From assembly GCA_038496445.1 (NCBI GenBank), contig JALMLS010000379.1, positions 62,001 through 126,000 of the forward strand: a stretch of 64,000 nucleotides of DNA. Reading direction: 5' to 3'. The position numbers and the translations under genes were made by a program. The notes beneath the pieces were generated by a model that saw nothing but the letters and a program-made list of their open reading frames with translations, made no database searches and was not told the origin of the DNA. This DNA comes from Trichosphaerium sp. ATCC 40318. Taxonomy: Eukaryota > Discosea > Flabellinia > Trichosidae. Of this stretch, positions 1 through 12,065 are shown one piece after another (within the stretch, counting starts at the first letter, position 1; each line of letters begins with the position of its first letter).

Positions 1-1884
1 GTCGCTAGCATACCTTGACTTGTAACCCATATACTCGGTGTTAATGACAGGAAATTCATATGTACTACCGTCATTTGCGTAGTCTACAGGACCTTCAGTC
101 ACCTTCTTTGTCTTCAAGTCGAAAGTCCACAAATAGTTTTTGGCCACTTTTGTTTCAGATTTTAATTTGCCACTCATATCGACTGTAAAAAGGACCCAAT
201 GAGCAAATGTTATTACAAAGCTATAAAAATATCGTACTGTTATCGTGTCTTACACCATAAAGCAATATTTTATCTCTACAGTACCAGTCAAATCAAACGT
301 AACATATTTTCAAAATTTTCAGAAAATAATACCCTTCCTCCCATGCATTTGCAACATGGAATACATAACAGGTATCAGCTTCAAACCACATTACTTCATC
401 AAGAGACTACATAACGGCATAAGTAAAAATAAAGACACTTGCCAAGTGGCACGTGCTAGTCACGCGGCACAAGTATATATTCTTCCTTTGATGTACTTTT
501 TACTTTAAAAGCGTACCTTGGCGTGTCTAGGAAGAATAGCAAATCTTGACTTTCTCTCTTCGTTGAACACAAAGAACTTCTTATCCGATGGTCTGAACTC
601 CAAAGGTAAATCCATGATTATAGAATAATTCTCTGTAATAGCCATATCGTGCATCTAAAAGTAAAAAGTTATTTTTTCAACAAAGTAAGTTTGCACGTGT
701 AGCCTTCTTAGAAGGTATCTAAACGTACCATAACTGGTATTTGAATATCCAAGTCAAGAGGCTTTTCTGATAGCTTGCCATCGCTTGAGACTGTACGATA
801 TTGTACGTACGGCTTCTTTGCAAGGCTGTAGCCCTATTTTGTTTTGTTATTTATCAGTACAGTGAGTCATGAGTGCGTACAAAGAATATCATTTCACCGG
901 TTTTACGGTCGACTTTAGGGTGAGCCGTAAAGTTATGCTTGAGCTCACCATCGTAGTCATACTTTTTAATAGTATCGAGAGTCTGGGCAGTGACCCAATG
1001 AGGTTGACTCTAAAAATAAAACGAAACTTAGAATTTAAAGTTCAGTGAGTTTAGGTAAACGTACACCCTCCATAAGTGCCATCATACGCCTGTCATGGTA
1101 AATAAGAGCTGTATTAGCTGTATCCTCTAGAAATAAAATGAGTACAAAGAGAACCCGAGACCTAACAAAAAGAAAATGAGAAAAAAACAAGCGTACTGGA
1201 ATAAGGATCTCTGCCACCAAAGAGAGCCAAGTATGCTTTTGAAGCCATAAAGTATCCGAAACCTCTTTAATAGACCCATTAAAGATGATCATAGATACGC
1301 AGATGGTAGACGTACAGCGCTGTTTTCAAAGTTGTGAAAGAAAGGAAATACTGTTTTCCCACACGCTCTTCGTATTTATGGTCATCTGTTTGAACATAAC
1401 TAGAATGGAATGAGGTGATTAGAAGGTTTAAAGCGTGCACAACGAGTTTGGAAAACGTACCGATTTTTGTAACTAACGTTACCGTTTTGAATGCGTACGC
1501 CATGAAGCATACCATCACCTAGGTTTGGCTTGGTTAGTTTAAATAACGGCATAAGCTGTTATGCCTTCAAACCAATGATAATGCCTAAAAGTAGCATTAG
1601 ACGCGGTTTAATGTATGTCAGCGTACTTTTTATCATAGAACATGGGATTTGAACCGTTACCTACGAGAAAACGTAAACAGGTATGCAATAAGCTATTCTA
1701 CGCACGGACGAACATTCCATCAATATCTTTGGGGACTTCTCCTACACCAAGCGTAAGAAAGTCACCGTTTGCGATTTAATTATCTAGTATGTACGAACGT
1801 GCCTTCAATAACACTGAGGTTAGTAGCATCAATCTCCTTGTGTACAGGGGCGAAGTTGCCAGACGTAAACCTTTCAACTGACAT
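1..1884 (-). CDS. Carotenoid cleavage oxygenase (RPE65/CCD family), 3' end off the window
   Basis: The product should be an iron(II) dioxygenase cleaving carotenoids, apocarotenoids or stilbene-like substrates. Reading the minus strand from the ATG at 1884, the protein starts [18 protein letters not shown], then has [11 protein letters not shown] and NGSNPMFYD, the usual N-terminal signature of this family. [14 protein letters not shown] (about 890-945) and [10 protein letters not shown] (about 620-655) carry two of the conserved iron-binding histidines. Exons are small and separated by introns of about 45-60 nt. The reading frame runs off the left edge at [11 protein letters not shown], so the C-terminal part is missing here. 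The family is clear; the substrate cannot be read from the sequence. A further 5' exon upstream of 1884 is possible. Confidence 0.82.
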
Positions 1885-2740
1885 GCTTGCGTTGTGAACA
1901 GATGTAGACAATAAACATGAAACTTTTACGGAGAATTAAGTCACCACAGTCCGTAAGAAATCCTGCGTTTAATAACTTAACGACTCTTAAGTCAGATAGT
2001 GTCAATTCCCTTTGCATACTACCCTACTATCGCGCTTGCCATGGGAAACTAATTTCACGTTGAAGCAAGAACGTAAAACAGCATGTGAGGTACAACATAA
2101 AAAAAACCCGTTTTGTAATCATCAGAGCCTACCAAGGCAGTAATGTATGCCAAAGCTAGTAGTCTAACAAATACTATCAGTGCTGATAGATCTGATACAG
2201 AGAGCGACGCATGCAAGTATGTTATGTTTTTAGAACCTGAAGACGCAAGTGATTAAAACAAAAAGTGACCTGGATTATGTACTTCTTCTAAGCTTACCAC
2301 GGATTCCTTAAGCTTGGATATATGTCACAGTTTGTTGAAGTTGGTTTTTTCAGTTTTTATCAAACTAGGCACTTGTGCATCATTATGTCTGCCTTCACTG
2401 AAGATCTACTTTAAAGGAAAATTAGCACTACTGCAAAATGATGCACAAGGCTCGTCAGTCAGGTGTACTTTTCTTCAGGTACTTACAAAGGCACTGATTT
2501 GTCAGTCATTAAAAGTTTCGAATAGAAATGCTACATGCCAGAACAGCTGAGAGACATACACTAGGTTTGGGCTGAAAAACTTGTAACATTTCTGGTCTTG
2601 GTACATTATCACCAGTGTCCTTTGTACCTGTCCGCAAATACCTGTAATATTACAAGGTTTATGTAATTTTACTATGTTTAAAAATGCTTATTTGGAATCC
2701 AAAGCACAGCAACTAACAAAAAACCTTTTTATCTCAAGAA
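1885..2740. other. Intergenic stretch, no gene supported
   Basis: This gap lies between the carotenoid oxygenase start and the 3' end of the F-box/LRR gene. A 78-codon open frame at 2314-2550 (+) has no recognisable motif and no convincing splice partners. I see nothing else in it. Confidence 0.4.
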
Positions 2741-4098
2741 TTATTTCAACCATTCGTCCATTTCAAATTCTACATTTGAGTCTAGAGTAGTGGTACCTGC
2801 AAGTTTAAGCAAACCCTTTGCATATTTCGAAACGCTACAACCAAATGTATAGATACAAAAGGCTCCAGCAAGCGGAACCACCCCTCTATCTGTAATACTT
2901 TCATTATGTTTGACACAAATCCTCCAGACACCTTCAAGCTCCTTAAGACCTTTGTTTGTTATCTTTGTGTGTGCCACATCTATTACGCTAACACCTTTGA
3001 TGTACTTAAGACCTTTATCACCAATCTTAGTATAGCTAAGGTCTATTGTGTGAACACCAGATAAAAACCGTAGTCCTTTATCTGTGATGCCAGTACATCG
3101 TGATAGCAATACTGTATGTGCTCCTGACAAACCTCTTATGCCCTGATCTGTTATTGAGCGATTTTTCCTTAGATTGATATACTGTACACCTGAGAGCGCA
3201 TTGATTCCTTCATCTGATACATCGACTCCCCTCAGGTCAATTCTTTTGACACCAGCAAGTGCTTTTATTCCTGAATCTGAAACGTTGAAACAGTTTGGTA
3301 GATATATCGTGTGTACGCCAGACAAGGCAGCCAAGTCTCTATCACTCACTTCTGTACTACCTAGATTAATCTCGTATACACCCGCCAAGTGACGGATACC
3401 TCCAGTGATATTTTTACAACCCCATAAGTCAATTGAATGGACACCTGCAAAAGTTACTAAACCGACTCTTGTCACCTTTGTTTGAGGTATCTTGATCTTG
3501 TACACTCCCTTTAAGTCTTGAATACACTCATCTCTTACACTTGTACAACTCAAATTGATTGTCGTAACGCCAATTAAAGGCTTTAGGATATCCCTTGTGA
3601 GTCCTCTACACCGTACAAGATCAACATGTTTAGCACCTGCAAATTGTTTTATATTCTCAGATGAGTACAATACAAACTTTGTTTTTTTGAGTATGTTATG
3701 CTGTGGTGAGAATGATGTATCTGCTTTTTTCCTAAAGTGATACACACGGTATCCAACAAAAAATCTGAAAGCACGCATAAAAGTGAGACAAGTTCTTGTT
3801 GCTGTCCATCTATCTGAATCTGGAAGGAAGCCAAGTATTAGACATAATACCTCATTAGGGAGACATAAAAGCTCAGATTGCGCTTGACATGAAGTAACAT
3901 CACGTGGACGTGGTTTGCTGGTAAGAATACTTCTCAATGAGGTTATTGAAAAGCATAATACAGTGTACACCAATCGGTTTAACGCCTCTAATAGCTCAGA
4001 GCTATACGAACGTGGTTCAGGGTCGCAAAGATGTACTATTTACAGTCTTTTAGTAAGAAAGCTGCTATTGAATGATTACCTGAGGGGTTTGTAAACAT
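2741..4098 (-). CDS. F-box protein with leucine-rich-like repeats
   Basis: Probable substrate-recognition subunit of an SCF ubiquitin ligase. A short first exon (ATG at 4098, MFTNPS) splices over an intron of about 45 nt to a long uninterrupted exon. The frame matches and supplies the start codon that the long exon lacks. An F-box-like helix region (LPNEVLCLILGFLPDSDRW) lies near the N-terminus. It is followed by about a dozen regular repeats of 22-25 residues with the pattern GVHTIDLSYTKIGDKGLKY, each holding one hydrophobic strand (xIDLxxT or xIDLxxC) and one helix. The repeats resemble cysteine-containing LRRs of F-box proteins, and simpler repeats of this kind are known in giant viruses of amoebae. 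The near absence of introns is unusual for this neighbourhood. Target unknown. Confidence 0.72.
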
Positions 4099-4367
4099 TG
4101 CTGGTAGTGTTTTGTTTTACAACGCTCCTTCAACTTCAATTTAGAAGTTGCTTCTGTTCTCGTCAATTTTATTCAATCCATGCTCCAAAAGGCAAAAGTA
4201 AACTGATTTGTGCACGTGTAAGCTAACATGTACCAATACGATTCCATTTAGATTCATTCATACACGTATTAGAGTCTTGTTGCTCGTAGAACAGTTGATA
4301 TGTCTTAAGTTAATTTTATTTACTTGTGCGCAAAGTTACAAGTTGGTGCCTTGCTCTTATCTTTTAA

Positions 4368-5406
4368 TCATTTTACAAGGAGATATAAAATAGCAATCGG
4401 ACCCCATATCAACAAGGCAACCAAAGGAAAATTATACACAAATACAACAAAAATAGGAAGAAAAATCATTAAGCAACCCAGAACACCAATAACTCTTGAC
4501 AATTTTTCAACAAGCCATACTACTTTAACAATATGTTTGCTATGTCTTATTAAAGGATTTCCCTTCCATCCCATAGTAGCAAGGAGAAAACCAACAATGA
4601 ACGGAAGCATACCAGGAGCAAGCAAAATAATCATTATTATAGTCAAAATATCACGTGATGCTGTCTTTGTCTTACGCAACTGGTCAACATACTCCTTTAA
4701 TATAAAGTCAGTGCTAATCCAGGTTGACTGAATAGAAGAATCGTATCTACGAACCTTGTCAAGCTTGTAATGTTCTGCTCCTGCCAATACTTTACCCAAA
4801 TATCTTGCTGATGGTTTTCGCTCAAATTTCGCGCCCTCGCCCATCCCGAGAGTTGATGCGTCAATTACCCTACCATCATAGCATGTAACAGATGCTTTCT
4901 AAAGTTTATTACGCTCAATCAAAAGTCTATATCGGCAAGTAAAAAGAACACACCACTTGAACATAATCTGGGCTTTCACTCCCTATTACTTTTGCATAGT
5001 CATCAACAGTAAGATTATATAGAACACCATGCACGTGTTCACCATGTTTTGGTCTTATAGCAGCAAATCCTGGTTCGACAAACGGAAATCCCTATGTGGT
5101 TTTAGCTGGAATTCAAGTGCGTAACTCTGGAATTGACCGGATTAACGATAAAAAAGATTATCGATAGTTTTCTAGCATCGAAACGGTCCAAGTAATACTG
5201 CTTATAGCGTAAAACATACTTTTAGGCCGTAGTAAAATTGCCAATCCTTTAACACACCAGGAGAAGCCTCTATAGGTCTATTATTGTATAAGAATGCGTA
5301 AAAGACTGTTTGTAGCGTACTTTGTCCTTCTCTTTACCTCCATTACGCTTGGGTCCATATTAGATCCATACGCGAAGTACCATATCGTTTCTGTGTCGTC
5401 TGTCAT
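4368..5406 (-). CDS. Gamma-glutamylcyclotransferase-like protein with C-terminal membrane segments
   Basis: The N-terminus MTDDTETIWYFAYGSNMDPS contains the YGSNM motif of the GGCT/AIG2-like fold, which forms the binding site for gamma-glutamyl amines. Later exons give RPIEASPGVLKDWQFYYGLK, then GFPFVEPGFAAIRPKHGE and VLYNLTVDDYAKVIG. This is the order seen in GGCT enzymes that release 5-oxoproline, including the expected acidic residue region around VDDY. After the domain the last exon adds two to three strongly hydrophobic segments (TIIMIILLAPGMLPFIVGF, VIGVLGCLMIFLPIFVVFV, LVALLIWGPIAILYLLV), so the enzyme is probably membrane-anchored. That is not typical of cytosolic GGCT. Introns are about 50-120 nt. 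Confident on the domain, less on the exact substrate. Confidence 0.72.
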
Positions 5407-5808
5407 ACTGTTTTCTGTTTTTTAAACATTTAACTTAACATGTTTGAATTGAGACCGTCACGTTCTTGTAATTGGGTAATTGTTTACCCGCCGGCACATC
5501 TTTTCATACCACAACTGATTAACGTTTAGTTGCCTTTTTCATACCTTATTTATCCTTCTAAAACAGGTACATCAAACCGATACCTAAAGACGAAAACTCA
5601 GTTTTTTTGGAGTAATTAATCTTGTTTTGACTGTTTTTTCCAGCCTGGTTGAGAACAATCAAAGAGTTAAACCGGAAATCAAGAGAACTCACAAGCATTA
5701 CCAGTCACCTATACACCTTATTTCGCTCATAGTGGTTTAAAAGTCAGTTTATTTTAATTACAATTGTACAAGGTTTTTTAGCTAAATGAAAATGGCTACA
5801 GGCGATTT
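5407..5808. other. Intergenic gap of about 400 bases, nothing recognised
   Basis: AT-rich spacer between the start of the GGCT-like gene and the end of the small Cys-rich gene, both on the minus strand. It must hold the promoter of the former and the 3' end of the latter. No other feature was seen. Confidence 0.35.
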
Positions 5809-6219
5809 CTACCATTCGTCGTCCAAACAATAATCGTCGTATTCTTCTTCGTCTTTTAAATGAAAGATTAAGGCACAACCACAGTTTCTACAGTCTCCTT
5901 TACCAGCTGATGAGTATTCAAAACATCTGGTGCAATTTGAGCAAGCGAAACATTGTTTTGCGCCACTGGCTTCAGATTTACGCTGCCTGGCGTTCTTTAT
6001 TGGTTCCTCAGGCGTCTCTGTTGTAGCAGAATCCTCTTCGAAATTGTTTTCAGTAAATTGTGGTTTTGATGTATTTTCGCCGTCTATTTCCATTGGGGTA
6101 ACGTCTGTAGTGTTTTGAGGTGTTGTACTTTTGTTTTGGGCTTTTTTTGCTTCTCGCTCTGCAAGCATGCGAGCATGCCGCTCGCGGTCCGACATATGCG
6201 AACTAGGCGTTGGATCCAT
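5809..6219 (-). CDS. Hypothetical acidic protein with a cysteine cluster
   Basis: Single-exon frame of 136 codons from the ATG at 6219 (MDPTPSSHMSDRERHARM). The first third is a charged helix rich in Arg, Glu and Lys. The middle is low-complexity Thr/Glu/Asn, probably disordered. The C-terminus has a compact cysteine cluster (CFACSNCTRCF, then CRNCGCALIFH) compatible with a small zinc-binding fold, and a strongly acidic end (DEEEYDDYCLDDEW). I do not recognise a family. A GT-AG intron is not needed to keep the frame open, so the model is simple, but expression is unproven. Confidence 0.55.
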   Translation of the reverse strand: MDPTPSSHMSDRERHARMLAEREAKKAQNKSTTPQNTTDVTPMEIDGENTSKPQFTENNFEEDSATTETPEEPIKNARQRKSEASGAKQCFACSNCTRCFEYSSAGKGDCRNCGCALIFHLKDEEEYDDYCLDDEW

Positions 6220-6635
6220 TGTGTAGTCTACAAAAAATACAAAATAACCGAATTTTCGCTCAACGCATACTGTTAACAGAAAAGTCTTCAAACAAGTGGT
6301 AATGTTAGAAATTTTAAATGAAAAGGCAGATGTAGACTGCAAGTTGCTGAATGTGTCAAACAAGGTTGCAACACTTAGTTGTAACTGTTGTAACTAGGTA
6401 TTTCTGTAACACGACAAACGTACGTCTTTAATACAGGATGAACGTGTATCAAGGATTGAAAAACGGCTTAATAGAACATAAACTCATTAAGCTGAAGAGT
6501 GACGAATCCATGAGCCACGTGAAAACTTGAACAAAATAAACAAAGGATTTTATTTATAACACTTATAAGTATTGCATAGCAAGAGGTTAATCGGGGCAGA
6601 TATGCACCCAATGATAGAAAAGAAAGAGAAACAAT

Positions 6636-8944
6636 TTAATATATATCCATAGAGTTCACAAACATCTTGTGCCTGTACACGCGTGTTAATATCAACATTG
6701 TTGAAAAAACTAGAGCCGTACAAATCATCTGGAGACGCTTGTTTTGGTGAAAGCTTTGTTACACGATGTTGAGGTAAAGTTCCTTAATACTGATTAATTC
6801 CAATTCTGAAAACAAAGATAAAATAAGCCAGTACCTTGTACAAGGTTGTCAAGGAAGTCATCTTTGCACCCAACTTTTCTGAGACCACCTGGTACGTTCA
6901 ATCTTTGCATATACTCAACGATCATATCAGACAATGCTCCAGACTTTTCTGACCTGTTGATCGTTATAAGTACCAGTTGTATTTCACGTTTCGTACTGTG
7001 TTGACTCAACACCAAGTACTTCAGCGGCTCTAGCAACGCGGTCTGTACGTGCAGGTTCGATGAACTAGTATTATTTATAAGTATACATAAAATAATACAA
7101 AACGCACTTTAAATACTGCTGGGGCATGCAATACAACAGACACTACAAGTAAAGCGTTAAGTATGCTCGAAATACTCTAGAAACGTACATCCATGTGGAA
7201 TAAGTGGATAGTCGAAGCCATCAGCAGTATAAGACTTGAGTTGGCTACTAACAGGATAGGACATGCCGTGCTAGTAAATGTAAGCATTTAGTTACCCACT
7301 GTTTGAGTAACGTACGCAAAGGTGAACTCCAGCAGTACCTACAAACGGAAAGTTAGGTCAGAGGGAAAAAAAACGTTTTTTGGTTGGAATACCAAATCCA
7401 ATTCCAGCGTATGTCGCCGCTAGTATCATCTGTGCACGTGCTTCCTCATCGCTTGGATCCTCAACAGCACGGTAAAAGTACTTTTGAAGAATTTTCAAAG
7501 CATAGAGAGACCACACATCAGAAATAGCTGTTTTCTAAGTCAAAGAAAAAAGCAAGAAAATACGTCATATCACGTGATAAGAAAAGAAAAAGATACGATT
7601 CGACCCTTGGTATGCAGGTCTGACATTTGGCGTTTCTGGTCGCGGACCTCTAGCATTGAAGGGAATAGCTGTGTACGATCTAAATTGAATAAGTATTTTT
7701 CTAATACTTCTAGTTGTACTCTAATGCGTGGCATAAAACGTCAAACCCAGCATAAGTCGCTACAGATCTAGGTTGTGTTGCTGTGTTTTCAACGTCAACC
7801 AACTAGCGCAAAGTGAGATCCGAAATAAATATGTTACGTACACCAAGAGTAGGCTTGAGGGAGCGATGAGCAATACCTGTCTTCGCTTTCATGTCCTCAA
7901 AATCGAAAATAGCAATACCTACAAGGGTTAAGAAGTCAACAAAAAAAAATCACATTCATTGTGAATTAATAGAACAAAAAAGTACCTGTAGCTTCACTAC
8001 CAGTTCCGGCAGTAGTAGGAATAGCAATAAGTGGTTTAAGAGGTCCAGGAGGCGGTTTTGCTATTAGTTTGAATTTTAACTACAAATTCTAAAATCTTTT
8101 CGTATCACGTGCCTTTACCGATTGGTGCATTTACGTAATCCAAAAAATCAGTTGTTGGGTGCGAAGAATACAAGTTAGCAGCTTTCGCAGTATCAATTGT
8201 AGAACCACCGCTATCGTAGCAACATCAGTGTACAGGCATTCGTAAAAATTCAAGTAAACAGCGTACCCTACTGCAATAAAACCGTCAACCTCGCTATCTT
8301 GAGCGAACTTGATAGCATGCTTGAACGACACATCAGTAGGTTCTACTTTTGTGTCCCTATCAATGTGTAAGTACGATGAAAAAACCGGACAAACAAACAT
8401 TTTGTTTTCATGAAAAGTTTTCCTAATTTGAAACAAGGGCATTTCGTTTTTTCACTTTTCCCAAACGGAAACAGAATGCTTCGTACTTGTACACAACATA
8501 GTTGACCTTGTTATCAACAAGAGATTGTTCTACCTTCGAAAGAGGGCCATCTTTTATTTTGGCGATGTTCTAAGGTGAAGTGAGCTAGAAACCGCCATGA
8601 AACGTATAGAGAGCGTACTTTATCTGTAAAAACAGCGACTTTGGAACCTACACATTTACAAAAAACGTTAAAACGAAGAAATACCCTTAAACGGCCTACG
8701 ACTTACATTTCAAGTGTACCATATCTTTACCAACCTCTCTTGTTACGCCCTTACCATACCTGAATGGCGTTTAGTTAACGCCGTTTGATTTTATGTTGTA
8801 GTCCATGTACCTGACATTAGAAGTAGCCATTTCAAAGGCGTAGTCAGTTTCATCGCCTCCTACGGTGTAAAAGGTACGCTTGGTATTTGTGACGCGCTTA
8901 GTGCGTTGTGGAGCGTATTGTCTAGTCAATGCGGTACGTAGCAT
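6636..8944 (-). CDS. ADHFE1: Hydroxyacid-oxoacid transhydrogenase, mitochondrial (iron-containing alcohol dehydrogenase family)
   Basis: This enzyme couples oxidation of 4-hydroxybutyrate to reduction of 2-oxoglutarate in mitochondria. The N-terminus [18 protein letters not shown] is Arg-rich without acidic residues, as in a mitochondrial presequence. [27 protein letters not shown] and the C-terminal [23 protein letters not shown] and [11 protein letters not shown] match the order and spacing of ADHFE1. The last intron begins GTACGG and must be removed to reach the typical C-terminus, which fixes the stop at 6636-6638. At least ten introns of 45-80 nt interrupt the gene. Several middle exons were recognised only in part, so internal borders are approximate. 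Alternative: another family III metal-dependent alcohol dehydrogenase. Confidence 0.85.
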
Positions 8945-9367
8945 GTTGTTTTCAGTTGATAGGCCTGTTTTCTTTCGCCGTGCGGTGCCTTAACGTGCGG
9001 ACAATTTGCAAAAAATGAGCCGAATGTGATTCTAACTGAAATACGTTTAAGTTGTGTGAGTTTTTCGGAGAGTAGGCGACTCTTTTAAATCGCTAGTTGA
9101 GGGATATAGATTACTTACCTTATCGCAAAGGCATTAGCAACGCTTATGGGAGCAATTGTAAACAGCACACGACATGCTAGCGAAAAACAGTCGCAGTTAC
9201 CGCGTGAGCTTACATACAATCTTCGTACCCTGTGCTAGTTGTCACATCAATGTCGGTAGTAGTTTTTAGCTTGAGCTCTGTTTCTACTTTCATCAAAAAA
9301 AAACTCACGTGACTTGAAAAAAGACAACTTTGGACATAAAAAGTCTTTCGTTTATGGATTTATACAT
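8945..9367. other. Gap holding the ADHFE1 promoter region
   Basis: About 420 bases between the transhydrogenase start and the 3' end of the next minus-strand gene. One CACGTG lies near 9306. No open frame of note and no RNA gene seen. Confidence 0.35.
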
Positions 9368-11832
9368 TTAAGAGGACATTGACTCTCTTGCTTTGACTGG
9401 AGTGTAATCTGTCGCTGCCATAGCTCCAGCTAATCCGCTCTTATTTTCATCTGGAAGACAACCTTGTACATAATCCGTTGTAGTTGGTCCGGCAATGCCA
9501 ATTTTACGTAATTTCATTGCTTCTGATTTTCTTCTTACTTTCTTAACTTCCACACCCAACAAACACTTTCTTGATGCCCAATATATAACAGCTATTGTCA
9601 ACTTAAAAAACAAAGCGTCAGTACTCATAAAAGAAAAACTTGTATATCAATGACATACCGGTATAACCAAGATACAAACAGTTCCAACTGCAATCAATAT
9701 CCATGCCCATAAAGGCATACCAGAACCATCGTTACACCCTGTGTTTAGGATATCTATACTGAAGAGAGTATCGGCATAATTAGGATCTACATCAACATCT
9801 CGACAAGTCTGAGTATCAACAATTATTTCTTCAAAAGTCCCATTGTGACACGTGTAATGTATTGCGTCTATTGTACTTGAACCAGGTCTTGGGTTCTCAA
9901 GTTTTAAGTTTCCTGAAAAATTGACACATCCACGTATTGTTATTGTGCTATCTCCGAGAATGGTTATTGTGTTTGATGAGTTCAATGTTACGTTTCCAAT
10001 GATCACAACATCTACGTCTATGATAAAATTGTCATTGATCGTTGTTGTGTTCTTCCTCTTTAGCGTCCAAGTGCCATTGATACATTCGATGTCATTTTCC
10101 TCAAACTCGAGCCTTGTTGGATCACACTGAATTCCTATTTGTTTACGTTCAGCATTCAGTGTTTCTAAACTTACTTACCATTTGGTGGATTTGTTTGTGT
10201 TGGCGGGTCAGTCATAGGCACTGAAGTGGTGGGAGACACAGTTGTAGTGTTTGGCTGTGTGGGAGGTAGTGATGAGTTAAAACTTGGAGCTGAAGGCGCC
10301 GAAGTATTCATAGTTGAAGGCATTTGTGTTGCGTTATCGAAACTTGGAGCTGTAGGCGAAATTATAGGCGTTGGTGCAATAGGAGGTAGCGTTGTAGGTG
10401 TCAATGTTGTTGGTGTAATTGTTGTTGGTGGTTGCGTGGTGGGCGATATCGTTGGGGGCACAGGAGGTGGCAGTATAGTAAGTGACGAGCTTGGTGGCGA
10501 ATGACAAATCTCAACTATATCATCATATACCGCTGGAAAGTTCATATCCTAAATGGCTTCGTTATTAGTAGACCCACTCAGTTTTAGTATTATTAGTACT
10601 ATCTTATGTGTCCACGAACGATATGTTGAACCGCGATTTCCTTTAATGATAGCATTAAGATTTCCTGAATCTCCTGGAGCGATGCTATTGATTTGAAAAG
10701 TACATTCCTAACAGGGGAAAAACACGTTAGATCAGTATGTACACAAACTCATTACGTACTATTGTCTCGTTTTGTAGTAGTGTTATGTTACTAGCTAGGA
10801 AAGTGGAAGTCGTATTATCGATAAAAACCTATGCCAAGTATAAGAAAAATGATAAACACGTGAGAACAACTTTAAAAAAACAAATTTAAAGATTACCAAA
10901 ACTAGTCACTAACATTTGCAGGTATAGAGCAAGAAGTATTTGAAACAGTACCCAAAGTAGGAGGAAATGCGAAAGATATATCTATTATTTGAGAACCAGC
11001 AGGAACCTTCAGATAGTTATGACAGGAGATAGCAACCGGGACAGCACTTCCTATTCTTCCAATTAAAAAAAAAATTTACATTTCTTTTCTTTGTACCTAT
11101 CGCCGTCTCTGAAATGTTTATCGTATGCCAGCACATTACAGATGGAATAACGCATACTGGTACTAAATCTAGGTTCACATCTACTAAATTCCCTATGATA
11201 CTCATTGTGATTGACGTCACATTTCTATAAGCATCAATAGGATCTGCGAAAGGTACACATGTAATACTAGCTCCTGGTTGAATTTGTGGAACCGTAATAC
11301 TTGTCTCCAAAGGCTCTAAATGACTAGAACTAGTAGTAATGAACGTTATATTAGCCTGATCAACCCTCGATAAGTCCCTGGAATCACCAGTTACCATCCA
11401 ACAGTCTAGTCGTTGTAAATTTCAAAAAAAGGAAAAAAGATCCACATGAAAAAAACACAGAATAACAAAAGACTTACCTCCTATTTCTGCCAGGTTTAAA
11501 GGTGACGCTAGTGTTCCGCCTTCTCCATCGTATGTTACGGAACATGAGCCAATTGTAGCGTTGTCGGTTCTAAATACGAACGTATCGTTCCCCCACGTGC
11601 AAGTTACGTCTCCTCCGCTAGTCCACGTGCTTACCATGCGTCGGAAACCTCCAATGACGTTAGCTAGTCTTTCGCTTTGTAATACTGCTTCAGTGTTGTT
11701 CATGTTCGCTATCAGAGTCGTCGTAGTATTCTGATTTAAGAAATCAAGCATTGGAGGCACGGAACGAGGAAAAGGGGCATAAGATGGTGAAATAATAGAG
11801 GTAATTATTGTTAACACAATAATAAGCCACAT
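9368..11832 (-). CDS. Secretory type I membrane protein with mucin-like Pro/Thr/Ser region
   Basis: The protein begins with a clear signal peptide (MWLIIVLTIITSIISPSYA). The ectodomain has many N-glycosylation sequons and the repeated-strand look of a beta-rich fold. A stretch from about 10545 to 10171 is almost pure Thr/Pro/Ser (such as TTLTPTTLPPIAPTPI), typical of O-glycosylated stalks. After it, VIIGNVTLNSSNTITILGDS resembles beta-helix rungs. A single transmembrane segment (MPLWAWILIAVGTVCILVI) is followed by a second hydrophobic exon and a basic cytoplasmic tail ending VKARESMSS. Introns are short, with several GTAC or GTAA donors. I do not recognise a named family; a cell-surface adhesin or receptor is the most natural reading. 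Exact exon borders are uncertain. Confidence 0.6.
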
Positions 11833-12065
11833 ATGAACGTCACGTGAAAGATAGTTTTTTGGTAGTTATGGAACTTCAGAAATATGTACATTCAAGTCAT
11901 TTCTTTTCTGTCGGTTGAGTTCATGTGAACCAAAAATCCAACTAGCGTGGGTCCATTTAATTGACGAAAAAGGAGGTATTTTGATGGAAGATTTATAGGT
12001 AAGCATGCTAGATGCCGATATGCTGGATTATATTGCAAACATTTTTAATAGCATAGAAAAACAGT

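Noticed and set aside
1640-1700. tRNA-like B box (GGTTCAAATCCC) on the minus strand
   Set aside because: It is the codons for NGSNPMF in the carotenoid oxygenase exon. No A box or cloverleaf could be folded around it.
3174-3740. Plus-strand frames opposite the F-box/LRR gene
   Set aside because: They arise because the repeated LRR codons keep the opposite strand open; no start context or family similarity.
10226-10504. Plus-strand open frame rich in Gly and Val
   Set aside because: It is the antisense shadow of the Pro/Thr/Ser repeat region of the mucin-like gene.
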